Assembly: GCA_020091685.1 (NCBI GenBank) | Contig: CM034600.1 | Span: 3,794,837-3,858,836 of the forward strand | DNA length: 64,000 nucleotides | Source of the DNA: Lutjanus erythropterus | Lineage: Eukaryota > Chordata > Actinopteri > Lutjaniformes > Lutjanidae | Reading direction: 5' to 3' | Part shown: positions 1 to 19,435 of the stretch, one piece after another | Numbering within the stretch: the stretch's first letter is position 1 | How the letters are laid out: each line of letters begins with the position of its first letter | The notes under the pieces: model-generated | What the model was told of the DNA's origin: nothing | Seen by the model: the letters and a program-made list of their open reading frames with translations, nothing else | Databases searched by the model: none | Translations under genes and position numbers: made by a program

Positions 1-504
1 GTCTGGTTGAAGGTCTCTATTCATATCAAAGCTCCATGCAGTGAGGTCAAAGGTCACTGATACATGATGACATAAAGGCCCAAAACAACAGTCCCAAACA
101 ATCCCCGTGAACACCTCAGCTTATTTCCCTTCTAGAAAATACAAAACAGAGAGAGGGAACTCTGTGTATGTGTGGTTCCAACAAATGCTGGCCTAGAGAA
201 GAGCTGAGAGAACCAGGGACATTTCTCTCCATCTGCCTGTCTGTCTCACTGTCTTGCCTGTCTGTCTCTTCTCCCTTCAGAAATGTGAAAGTGCTATAGC
301 AAGTGAAGGAGACACATATCCTTACCCACTTCCCCTCTCTGTCTCTCTTTCCTGCTTCCTCCCATTACTTGTAGATGGCGCTAGAGAGGAGCTCCATTAT
401 GTAAGCCTCCCTATACTCTGCCTGCCCCCTTTTTCTCCCTGCCTCGCAATACCATCACAGAATGGCGCCTCCTATTGAGTCAGCAGCAGCCTCTACAATA
501 TGTC

Positions 505-960
505 TGCAGTGGAGGGGGAGGGGAGGGGAGGGGAGGGAGGAGAGGAGGGAGAGGAGGGAGGAAAGGGCGAGAGAGATCAGCGAAGGGGAGGGTGAGTGTG
601 TGTGTGTGAGGTGGGGGCAGCTGGGAGGAAGAGGAGGGAGAGAGGGGGAGGAGCGAGAGGAGAAGGAGCACGAGGGAGAGAGATGAGGAAAGGAGAGAGG
701 AGGAGTGGCGACGGAAGTGGAAAGGGGAGGGGGGAGGGGATGGGGAGGCAGGGAGGTCGGACAGACAGGATCAGAGGAGAAGGGAGGGGAGGGGAGGGTG
801 AGAAGGAGGGAAGAGAGAAAATGGAAGAGGGTGAGAGAAAGAGGGGGCGGATGGCATAGGAGGGGGTGGGAGGAGGAAGAAAAGGAGAGAGAAAAGCCAA
901 GGAGGCTGAGCAGGAGGGAAGGGTGGGAGAGAAGGAAGAGGAGAGGGAGGAGAGGCGATA
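505..960 (+). repeat. purine-rich G/GA low-complexity tract with G-quadruplex potential
   Basis: About 450 bp of almost pure purine on the plus strand. The densest part (513-540) has repeated GGGGA units that satisfy the G-quadruplex pattern several times over. A short (TG)n lies at 596-609. The open frames here on both strands are compositional and encode only Arg/Glu/Gly or Ser/Pro/Leu repeats. Confidence 0.85.
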
Positions 961-1322
961 GGAGGCTGCTCGACTCAGCTCTGCTCTGCTGAGGGCTGCT
1001 GGCAGAAAACAGGTTTCCCCCTTCTACTGTGAAAAAGAAAAAACAAGAAGAGGCCTACAAACCTTCAACCACAGATTTCCTCACGCTCACTCAGTCCTCC
1101 ACTGGGACATGATAACCTATGTTCTGCTTGACTACGGCCGTCTGCACTTCTCCGTCAAAGTGTAGCTGTTTACTGAGAAGAGGGTAGTGGTGATATCCAT
1201 ATACACACTGAAACTAGAAAAGTTTGGGATGCTTAAATCCAAGTGGGGTTAGTTGCAACACCTGTGAGCCCTTAGGTGGAAGACTCCATGTATGTGAAGC
1301 TCTCTCTGTGTTGCCTATATGT

Positions 1323-1755
1323 TAGGGGTTGACAGATCCATCACCGATGTATCAATACTACCAATTCTAAGTCTAGACTTGAGCATCAATACTAGCATCC
1401 TGGGCACATGAACATATCAGTGCTGCAATATTTGCATCTCTGCTGCTGTTGCATGCATGTGCACAATGATCACCCACTTAATGAACATTCTGTATTTCCC
1501 ATTAAAACCTTTCTTGTATTTAAACATGGATGTAATGAAGTAATTACCAGAGAATAGAAAAAAATGCCTCATGTTTTACCAGTTATTTGGTGGTAATGTA
1601 TTCATAAGTAGAATAGTAGTAAATTCTATATTTTGACATATTAGCTACTTTTAACAACACAAAACTCAATATTAGTACTGATATTGGCGATCAAGGGACT
1701 GGTATAACCTGGTACAGGATCAGCACCAAATCTTGTGGTTACTGCCCACCTCTAG
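1323..1755. mobile_element. hAT-like MITE, decayed
   Basis: It starts TAGGGGTTGACAGAT and ends with the approximate inverse, ACTGCCCACCTCTA. There is no coding capacity. Assignment rests on terminal similarity only. Confidence 0.4.
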
Positions 1756-1788
1756 TTTGTGGTTGATAGTAGTGACCACAATTAGATT

Positions 1789-2127
1789 TGATTACTCGAT
1801 TAAAAAACAATCAGTCGCCAACTATTCTGATAATCAATGATTCGTTTCAGTTATTTTCAAGTAAAAATGTCAAACATTTGCTGGTGTCAGCTTCTTAAAT
1901 TTATTGCTTTTCCTTGTCAGACATGAGAGAAAGTGAGGAGTCTTTGGGTTTTGTACTGTTGGTTGGACAAAAGAAAGAATTTGAAGACGTCACTATGGGC
2001 TCTGGGAAATTGTGATAAGAATGTTTCACAATGTCTTGACATTTTACAGACTAAACGAATGATCATGACAATAATCTGCAGATTAATCAGTATTGAAAAT
2101 AGCCTCAAAATTAGGTGCAGCCCTAAC
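1789..2127. mobile_element. GCAACTAA/GCAGCCC family MITE, 5'-truncated
   Basis: AT-rich body with CGATTAA-type motifs ending in GTGCAGCCCTAA. The same family occurs at 20999-21300, 39072-39269, 51880-52090 and 61679-61995; the left terminus is degraded here. Confidence 0.55.
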
Positions 2128-2890
2128 CATGATCATAATCTGACACTTGTCCTGACCAAGTGACAGCCCTCTTTCTCCTACCCAAATCAAACACAAGGTG
2201 TGAGTGCATCACAAACCCGGTGTCACCTGTCTGAACTCGGATCAGGATCACGATCCCCTTTAAGGAAAACTTACATCATTTAAGAAACAGTTGTACAGCC
2301 ACAGTCTGTCTCTGTGTGTGTTTGGGAACAGGGATCGTGTGTCCCCCAAGACAAAACTCTCTGTACTGTATAATCACAGCATTCCTCGCACTGAAAACGT
2401 TAAAGATGTGTCGTGGTAGCTATAGCGTGGACACAGCAACCAAAATCGAGCCGTGAGCTAATACAACGTTGGTGTCAGTGAATCTAATCGCTCATCAACA
2501 TCTGGCAGTGTCCAGATCGATTGCTTTGGCAGGGAGCTGCTGTTGCCGCTGACAAAGAATTGGGGACACACCGCCGCGCTAGGTTAGCATGCTAAGCTAG
2601 CCAACTCGCACCAACAACACAGGCTGTTCAAAAACTAATGCTACCATTTCTGCCCTTTATTTTCCCCACAAAGAATACTCGCTTGCTGTTTTGAACAACC
2701 CCTCCGGAGAAGTCATTCAACTTGAGGCGACTTCTAGAAAGATAGCATTGGCTATACCGACAGACAAGTTACCTTTAGTTCACCACCACCCATCGCATCC
2801 CTGCAGGTAGCCGTGGCTAACGGCAAACTATCTAATCTAACCGAACCGAACTCTGACGGTTATTCTCAACATTATGACAGAGAAGTTTAC

Positions 2891-3620
2891 CTGCTTTCAC
2901 ATCCAGCGCTCCCGTCTCAGTCAAATGTGTCACCTCAGGATGACTGAGGCGATGTACGGGCAGACACTCTCACTTCTTCCCGATATATCTCGGTTGGATC
3001 CTTCCAGGTGACAACTAGCTTCGCGGGGGAGAAGCAGCCACCCGCGGCCGTCAGTCTATCTCCCTCGCCGACTGGGGCTCTCCTCTTCCCTCTGGTCGGC
3101 AAACGGGAACAGAAAGCCTCCGAGGCTCATTAGACAATTAAAACGTCCATTCTGTGTAGCGGTGAGTGTAGACACATGTCCTATTGTTGGGAACTATCCC
3201 CACTTTCAAATAAATAGCCAAAGTGTGCCTATGAGTGGCTGGCAGCCGATAACGCTTTGCCCATTCTCCTCTCTGACAGACAATACACATCCAGCCTAGA
3301 AGCTGCCCTATCCAAAATGGCGCAAATAAAAGGGGCGGAAGTGACATCTACTTGATTAGCATAAATAATCTCATTGTGAGAGCCTCGCGAGCTCGGCTCA
3401 TTAAAACTCTTGATTGGTCTGTCAATCAATTTGGCCAATTAAGCAAACGCCTCTTCAAAAAAATACCCACCTCGTCCCTGAAAACGTGCGGCGGCCCTTA
3501 GGTTTCTCTATCCGAGGCTGTGGGGTAAACAACCCGGCGCAGTAGTGGCGGGCTCCGGCCGGCAGCGGGCGTCCTTCTGGAGTGGGCCTGTCCGACTTGT
3601 GCGCATGCGCGGTTTGGCTA
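2891..3620 (-). promoter_or_regulatory. CpG-rich promoter with probable noncoding first exon (candidate adnp)
   Basis: This block is GC- and CpG-rich in otherwise AT-rich DNA. It carries a palindromic NRF1-type TGCGCATGCGC (3600-3610), a YY1-type AAAATGGCG (3314-3322), a CTCGCGAG palindrome (3384-3391) and CCAAT-box sequence (minus strand at 3413-3417, plus strand near 3433). On the minus strand a good splice donor, GCAG|GTAAAC, ends at 2891, so a noncoding first exon probably runs from somewhere near 3050-3100 down to 2891. No long ORF follows within the window. In human, ADNP lies directly downstream of DPM1 on the same strand and begins with noncoding exons, which fits position and orientation here. 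The identification is by synteny only. Confidence 0.45.
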
Positions 3621-3719
3621 CATCTGGCGTCTCTCCCCCTCCCCTGCGGAGGGTCGGATGTACACAGAGCCTCAGCACTCAGCTGGAGTGGTATCAACGG
3701 CTGGGCTAACGGTAGGTGG

Positions 3720-4365
3720 CGCTGTACTATGCTGTGTCAACTGCCCAATTCTACCAAACTGACCGGGACTACTTTCCTACATGGTGCCTGGAGAAGGGCA
3801 GCCCCAAAAACAGGACTGTATACCAACACTTTACCCAGTGTGAAGCTGCATTTAAATGGTTAAAGTAATGGTCAAAGTTCTCCATCAGCTGGGGGTATTG
3901 CTGGCCCTCCTACCCCCTCCTCCCAACATCACCATCAGTCAGCAAACTGAGCTAAAACCCACCCTCCATTCCTGCTACTCTCTGTTCACTGAGTGTTTTT
4001 AATGCTAGAATAGTACCTGATTGACTCCAGGTTTGCTGTGTGGTAATTGCCCAGCATATTACTTCATTTGACGCAGGGCCTCATGATCATGTAATAACAG
4101 CAGAGACACCTTAAGGTGTTAGTTAATGCTTTCAAGGTGCATATCCCCTAACAAATCTTCAAATAAACACACAAACCAGTACAAAATACAACCAGCTTTC
4201 ACGGCCCCTGGAGGTCTGGAGCAGTTGCCTACTTGGTGATCCAGCCTCGCACAGGACTTCACTTTCAATGATAACAGCTTAGAACTGTTAATTTGCTCCA
4301 ACCCGATATTTTGCATTTGCATTTTGTTTTTGTTTTTTTTGCAAAATTTACACAGTACTGAATGT
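3720..4365. other. intergenic, no gene seen
   Basis: No exon-like segment, RNA gene or clear repeat was recognised here. A plus-strand donor-like site (GTAGGT at 3712) at its left border could belong to a divergent noncoding transcript. Confidence 0.4.
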
Positions 4366-4373
4366 TACAAAGT

Positions 4374-4690
4374 AGGGCTGCACAATTAATCGCAAGCGAA
4401 TTGAAATATGACCAAGTGCAATATCCAAATCACAGAACCAGGAACAAGTCACAACTTTTTGAGAAAGGAAAAAATGTGTGAGACAAGTACTGTGCTGCAC
4501 AGATGCCCTGGCCTAAAAATCTTGTTCTCCAGATCAAAGAAAACATGTTTGTTTGGTACAAACACAAACAAATGTCACATCATCATAATTTTAAGTTTTT
4601 TCAGTAAAAATAAAAAAATGCATCGCAATTGCATTTCAGTCAAATAATCTCAATGTGACTTTTTCTTTTTACCATATCGTGCAGCCCTGG
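4374..4690. mobile_element. hAT-like MITE with 8-bp target duplication
   Basis: Terminal inverted repeats AGGGCTGCACAATTAATCG and its approximate inverse ending GTGCAGCCCT. The element is flanked by perfect 8-bp direct repeats TACAAAGT (4366-4373 and 4691-4698), typical of hAT insertion. It has no transposase. Confidence 0.8.
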
Positions 4691-4699
4691 TACAAAGTA

Positions 4700-5616
4700 A
4701 TACTGAAGACAGCAGCTTAACTACAGGATTTCAACTTTACACTATCTTGCAAATGACAGATGTGTACATCTTCAGGACCAACGTTGTGAACCTGACCTGG
4801 AGGACACACTGAAAACTTCCAAACATCTTACAGGGTAGCACACTATATGTACTTAATGTGCAATATACAGAATCGCATTTATATATATACATACATCTTT
4901 CAGAATGGAACCACAGTACTTCTGTTTATGTATATTTTTGTGTTTTTTATTTCACACTTACCTTGGCAAAGTACTTTTTTGCTGTTGATTTATTTTTTTG
5001 TTTTTTTTCACACTGGCTTTGGCAATGTAAACATCTGTTTCCTGTGCCAATAAAGCTCCTTTGAATTGAAAAATTGAATGGAGTTGTAAGGATAAACATG
5101 GGACGCTTTTACCATATGATTTTCTTCAATTCATTCATATGTATCACTATCCATGTGAGAAATGTACAAGCTGATACACGCTGACAACTGCTGCCTCAGC
5201 ACAGTGTGTGCTGGGACCATGACATGTGGTTGAGAGTAACGGTTGACCAATATGGGTTTTATAAAGGATGATGTGATGTTTAGAGAGCTGATGGCCAATA
5301 TATAATGCTAATACCAAAACAAAGAAAAGTCATGTATAATTCCATTATTCCATGCACATTACAATCTAATACACATGCGTATCTTAGCCAGTAATATGTT
5401 GTTTTTGATGGAATTTATATTAATTAATGAAATAGAGAAATAAATTGGGTTATGTTGTAGTTTTCAGACTGTGACTGGTATTTAAGCGAGAGTGGGGTAC
5501 AGTATGTCAGAAGTCACATCATTCAACTGCATTCTTCCTTCTTGTTCTTTAAATGCCAGTCAGTAGTAGTTTTAGATCTGCTGTCATTTAGTAAAGTGAA
5601 ACAGGTCAAGACTTTG
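4700..5616. other. intergenic, AT-rich, no gene seen
   Basis: AT-rich DNA without splice-flanked open frames or recognised repeats. Its short open frames look like chance. Confidence 0.4.
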
Positions 5617-5624
5617 GAAAAGAC

Positions 5625-6816
5625 CAGAGGTGGCAAGTGACTAAGTACAAATAATTTGTTGCTTTACTTAAGTAGAGTTTTTAAGTATTTGTATTTTAAT
5701 TGAGTATTTTTTCAACTTTTTACTGTTACTTCCTACATTTTAACACAGATGGCTGTACTTTCTACTCTTCACATTTTCAGAACAGGCTTGTTAATTTAGT
5801 TTTAATGCATTTGAGGGAAGTTCATATTTTCTATTTGCATCATTGCATGCTGCCTTCCCAACATCAAGACTGATGTCAACAAAAACGGATTCCTCGTTGT
5901 ATCCATCATTGCATATTATACACGACAGATGCAACAAGACAAAAACTACGTAAAAGATGACAACAATGAAACAAGACGAAAATGATGTTAAGCACAAGAC
6001 AGAAACAATGTAAAAGACGTAACGAGACAAAAAACGATGTAAAAGACAAACGAAGGAAAAAAACAATGTAAAAGATGCAACAAGACGAAAACGACGTAAC
6101 AATGAAAATATGGTAAAAACACGTAACAAGACAAAAACAATGTAGCAAGATGAAAATGATGTCAAACTCATAACAAGACAAACCAACATAAAAGATGTAA
6201 CCAGACAAAAAAGACTTCAAGACAAAAAACTGTCACATGACCTAATAAGGCGAAAACAACGTAAAAGATGTAACGACAAAAAACACGAAACGATGAAAAC
6301 ATGGTAAAAACATGTAACAAAACAAAAACAACATAAAGACGTGACGAAAATGATGTCAAACATGTGACAAGACATATACGACAGAAGATGTAACAAGAGG
6401 AAAATGACGCAACGATGAACACGGTAAAAACATGTAACAAGAAAGAAACTGTAAAACACAGAGGATTAAAATGATGTCAGACACATAACAAGACAATAAA
6501 CAATGTAAAAGACATAATGAGGCAAAAACAACATACAAGAAGTAACAAGATGATAATGAAGTAATACGAGCAACAAGATGAAAACGCCATAAAAGACGTT
6601 ACAAAAACAACAGAGGGAGACTCGACTGTGGAGAACAGCTGAGGTTCAGTTAGCTTTGCACAGAAATGCAAACTGCAAACTCTTTTTTTCAGAGCCTGTA
6701 CTTTGTCACTTTAGTAAAGAAGTTGAATCAGTACTTTTTCTACTTTTACCAGTTACTTTTTACACAAGTGTCTGGACCTACTGGAGTAAAGAATATTTGT
6801 ACTTTTGCCACCTCTG
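5625..6816. mobile_element. hAT-like MITE carrying an internal minisatellite
   Basis: Inverted ends CAGAGGTGGCAAGTGAC and TTTTGCCACCTCTG, flanked by near-identical 8-bp repeats GAAAAGAC (5617-5624) and GAAAAGAT (6817-6824). The arms resemble the fish family whose ends read GTAACTAAGTAC. The middle is a degenerate tandem array (separate entry). Confidence 0.8.
5924..6608. repeat. degenerate minisatellite, units of about 25-30 bp
   Basis: Irregular tandem copies built from AACAAGAC, AAAAACGATGT and AAAAGACGTAAC blocks, about 680 bp in all. The overlapping minus-strand open frames are low-complexity translations of the array, not genes. Confidence 0.8.
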
Positions 6817-6824
6817 GAAAAGAT

Positions 6825-7440
6825 GATGGTGACTGAGGACATTTAGGCAGATGTTACCAGCAGATTTACAGTACAGGGCTCAAACTGTTTCACCACATTT
6901 CTAAAACTCCCATCGGTAACTGCTAACATCGTTTCACAGCCGCCACACTGACAGCGCTGCCTGATGTGTTTTGCCAAACAGTTTTTGTTTATCGACCTCG
7001 TCGCTGCAGGCATCAGCCGATGATGATTATCTCAAAATGCCACATAATTGCCCCAATTAATCGCTTTATTAATATTTGAAAGCTCTAAATGAATCTGGGC
7101 CTTGAGTTAAATATCTGTGTGTCAGACCACTGTTTTTTTCCAGGCTGAAGAACGAGCATGTTCCTTTGTTGTTGGGTGAGCCTGTGGTGAGCCGGGACCT
7201 TTGGCTTTCATTTTAATGGTTTACATGAGTGGTGGGTATTATCATAATCATCCAGGACGGCCCTGAGGTCATCCTCGCACATAATTTTGACTGGTCGCTC
7301 TTGAAGGTTAAAATCTTTGGCTAGCGCTGTGTTGCCTGACCTGCCTGTGTTCAGAAAATCCCTCGCACTTTGATTCAGGTTTGACCTTCATCCACATCAG
7401 TGAGAGTATGGTCGCTCTCTGTGACTCATTTTAGGTTTTT
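6825..7440. other. intergenic between candidate adnp promoter and dpm1 3' end
   Basis: No gene or RNA was recognised. The sequence is less repetitive than its neighbours. A minus-strand AATAAA near 7065 could be an alternative dpm1 poly(A) site. Confidence 0.35.
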
Positions 7441-7479
7441 GACTCATAAAAAAAAAGAAAAGGGAGCATAGTCAGAAAC

Positions 7480-7896
7480 AACACAGCCAACAATATAAAG
7501 TGTTTAATTTTTTACAAACAATCACAGGTCTAGCAGTAACGTGTATTTAAACCCACCTGACAACAACTAGAGTTCAGTCAGCTGTCTGGATTGGGAATGA
7601 TGAGACACTATGTGCTTTGCTCCAATTGATTAAAGAGGATGCTGGGAATGTAAAGCACTATGTTCCTCCAGTATTCAGGACGGCTACCGACAAGGACTTG
7701 TTTTATATTTACTGCTAACAGGAGAGCGATGCCTCCCTTGTCATTTGCCATCATGTCACTGTCTGACCACAGGCAAGTGGAGCTTTTTTCCCCCCCAATG
7801 AAGATCTGATACAACTACTGTGTTAAAGACAGCCACTTTAAGAGTGAAAGGAATTCTACATGACCGCTGGGACATCCAAAAGGACCGCATCACTGA
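7480..7896 (-). terminator. dpm1: dpm1 3' UTR with candidate poly(A) signal
   Basis: The dpm1 stop codon is followed on the minus strand by about 400 nt without coding potential. A minus-strand ATTAAA (plus TTTAAT, 7503-7508) is the nearest plausible poly(A) hexamer. No AATAAA was seen closer to the stop. The end near 7480-7490 is an inference; a downstream alternative is the minus-strand AATAAA near 7065. Confidence 0.35.
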
Positions 7897-16920
<9,024 letters not shown>

Positions 16921-16924
16921 CCTG

Positions 16925-17020
16925 ATTAGACACATATTAATTGAATTTTATTAACAAGATACAAAAAAAAAATCATACATACACACCAACAAACACACAA
17001 ATATCTCTATCTCTCACTCA

Positions 17021-17057
<37 letters not shown>

Positions 17058-17780
17058 ACACACACACACACACACATCATGTAATGTTTATCACCCAAAC
17101 CCCAGGAAATCAGAAAATGTAAACCTAAGTTTTCAATACAAATACATACAGTATAAAATATCATACATGAATAACTGTAAATATAATAAACTGTAAATAT
17201 ATACACATGACAACAAACATTCTCACAGTATCATTTATACCATGGAACAAAAATAAGCTTTTACACCATGGATTATGCATTTTCATTATCCTTGAGGCAG
17301 TTAAGGTTAAAATGGCAAATGAAATAGGTAGAAATGTACCACAGATGAATAAACTACTTGGCATTGATACAGTGCATGAATACATAAACATAGAAACAAA
17401 AGGTTTCAGTGCGAGTATGGTGTACAGTATGAGACAGCACTTGACTGATCCCAGTGGCAAAATATTTTCCTTTATGATGCTATCTGGACATCAAAACACT
17501 AATCTATATTAGCAAGCTTCCTACTTATTCTTAGTTCGTTTCTCTGAACACTGCAACAAGAGGACAGAGAGAGAGATCCTTCCCGTATTGATTCCTTTTC
17601 TCACACATGATGAAGCCTGTGAAGCTTCTGTATTAGTCAGTGGCAGGTTCAACACACCAAAGCTCTTCAGTGGTGCTTTTATAGCTCCGTTCTCAGTCTG
17701 TCATTCAGCTCCAAAGGAACCACAGTCCGTTCAAACAGACGTCAGTCACCTCACCGTGCTGCCAACTTGTTAATATCCAC
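16925..17780 (-). terminator. col20a1: col20a1 3' UTR with poly(A) signal
   Basis: After the stop codon about 830 nt of noncoding DNA precede a minus-strand AATAAA (plus TTTATT at 16947-16952). The transcript would end near 16925-16935. A CA/GT microsatellite at 17016-17078 lies within this UTR. The hexamer is convincing, but use of it cannot be proven from sequence. Confidence 0.5.
17016..17078 (+). repeat. (CA)n microsatellite in col20a1 3' UTR
   Basis: About 30 CA units with a CATACA interruption. Confidence 0.95.
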
Positions 17781-19435
17781 TCAAGGCTGGTAGCCATAGT
17801 AAGGATCTTCTGCGTGAAGAGGGAACACACACAAAAAGACTCAACAAGCAAGAACACTTTCACACTGTCATTTGACAATAAATTAACGACAAACACAGAG
17901 TTATACCAATAACCAACTTTTCTGATTTTTCTCTGATTAACTGCATTAACTTTACCATAAGTTATAACCTGCTACACTGTAAAAAATAAAAAAAAAAATA
18001 AAAAAATTTGAGAAAACTTTGCCAAACTTAAAATAGAAATTTGAGACTGAAGTTGACACAATAAATTAGCCCTTAGTTGAGGTTGCTTTACTTTTTTAAA
18101 CTTAAATATATTATTGATCATACACTGATAAAAAGATAAAACTAATAAAAAGAAGAGAAGTTAAGAAAACTTTAAAAAGTAACATAATCAGTTGCAAAGT
18201 TTTTTTTTTACTTTATTCAACTAAAGGCTAATTTGTTGTGTCAGATTAGGTTAAGAAGTGCTGTCTTAAATTTATCAAAGTTAACATCACTTTTGCATTG
18301 CTGTACTTAAGTTAAGAAAACTGAAAGTATTACATGTGATGAACTAGAAATTGTGTTCTTATTTGACTTATACCATATATTATAAATCAATGTATTTCTC
18401 AAAGTAAAATACAAAGATTATAACACATGTATGTCACATATGTATACAACTCATACTTCAAAATAGCAAGTTGTTTTAACAGCTCATTCAATTCAACTCA
18501 TTTCTGATTCAATTCAGTGCGAGTCTTATTCAATTCAATTCAATTCAACTAAATTATTATTCAACTCAATTCAATTCAGCCAAAATCTTATTCAATTCAA
18601 TTTAATTAATCTCAGTTTAATTCAGCTAAACTCTGTTCAATTCAACTCAACTCATATTTTATTTAATTCTTATTCAGTTCTATTCAATTCAGTTGTTATT
18701 CAATTCAACTAAATTCTTACTCAATTCAGTTCAGCTCAATTCTTAGAAAATTAAATTCTTAAACAATTCAACTCAATTCATATTCAATTCAAGTTAGTTC
18801 AATTCAATTCAATTCATCTAAACTTGTGCTTGGGACAAAATAAACTGAACTGAATTGTGCCTGACACTGGTGTGTCCAGTGTGGAAGGTATTAGTAGTAA
18901 GTGAGAAAAAAAATGACATAGATTGAGTTTCAGATAAAAAATAAAACACTCAACCTGTTTCATTATTTTTTACTCATCCACTGTTAATATTTAGTGTTTG
19001 TTGCCTCAGACAGACGTGGATCATCATATGTTAATATTCCCTCTGTATGTCATTTCAGTCAGTGGATCTTTCCTGTTCACTCACCTATTTGCTGAGGACC
19101 TCTGTGGCAGCCTCCACTGCTGTCACACACACCCGGCGGTCCCATCTCGCCAGGCTGTCCAGGAGGTCCAGGGATTCCTGGGGGTCCTGGTTTTCCATCA
19201 TCTCCTTTAGAGCCTGGGATTCCCAGCTTGGACTCACCTGGAGGACCTGCAGACACACATGATACACACACATCAGTACAGTGATGTGCACTGATGATTC
19301 ACTGTACACTTTAAATATATTACAGTGATATATGACACAAAAGACTCATAGAGATACCTGCGAATCCTTTGACCCCTGTGGGCCCCTGGACATTGGGCCC
19401 TGCGTCACCTTTAAACCCTGGCATCCCTCTCCTTC
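17781..19435 (-). CDS. col20a1: col20a1 exons: rest of COL1 and NC1 C-terminus
   Basis: Exons 19435-19358 (78 nt), 19246-19085 (162 nt) and 17809-17781 (29 nt with TGA). The helix has a small imperfection at GPNVQG and another near GESKLG, then ends at [15 protein letters not shown]. The two Cys are the FACIT COL1/NC1 junction that forms interchain disulphides, here with five residues between them. The final exon gives a short acidic/aromatic tail, [11 protein letters not shown]1 is therefore only about 20 residues, as in collagen XIV/XX-type chains. Confidence 0.9.

Noticed and set aside
577-992. Overlapping long open frames on both strands
   Set aside because: They are products of the purine-only composition and encode low-complexity Arg/Gly/Glu or Ser/Pro/Leu.
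5924-6608. CRISPR-like repeated units
   Set aside because: The units are degenerate, lack constant spacers and occur in a eukaryotic genome inside a MITE.
5791-6671. Series of Phe/Cys/Val-rich minus-strand frames resembling membrane proteins
   Set aside because: They are translations of the minisatellite in shifting frames; the hydrophobicity comes from the repeat unit.
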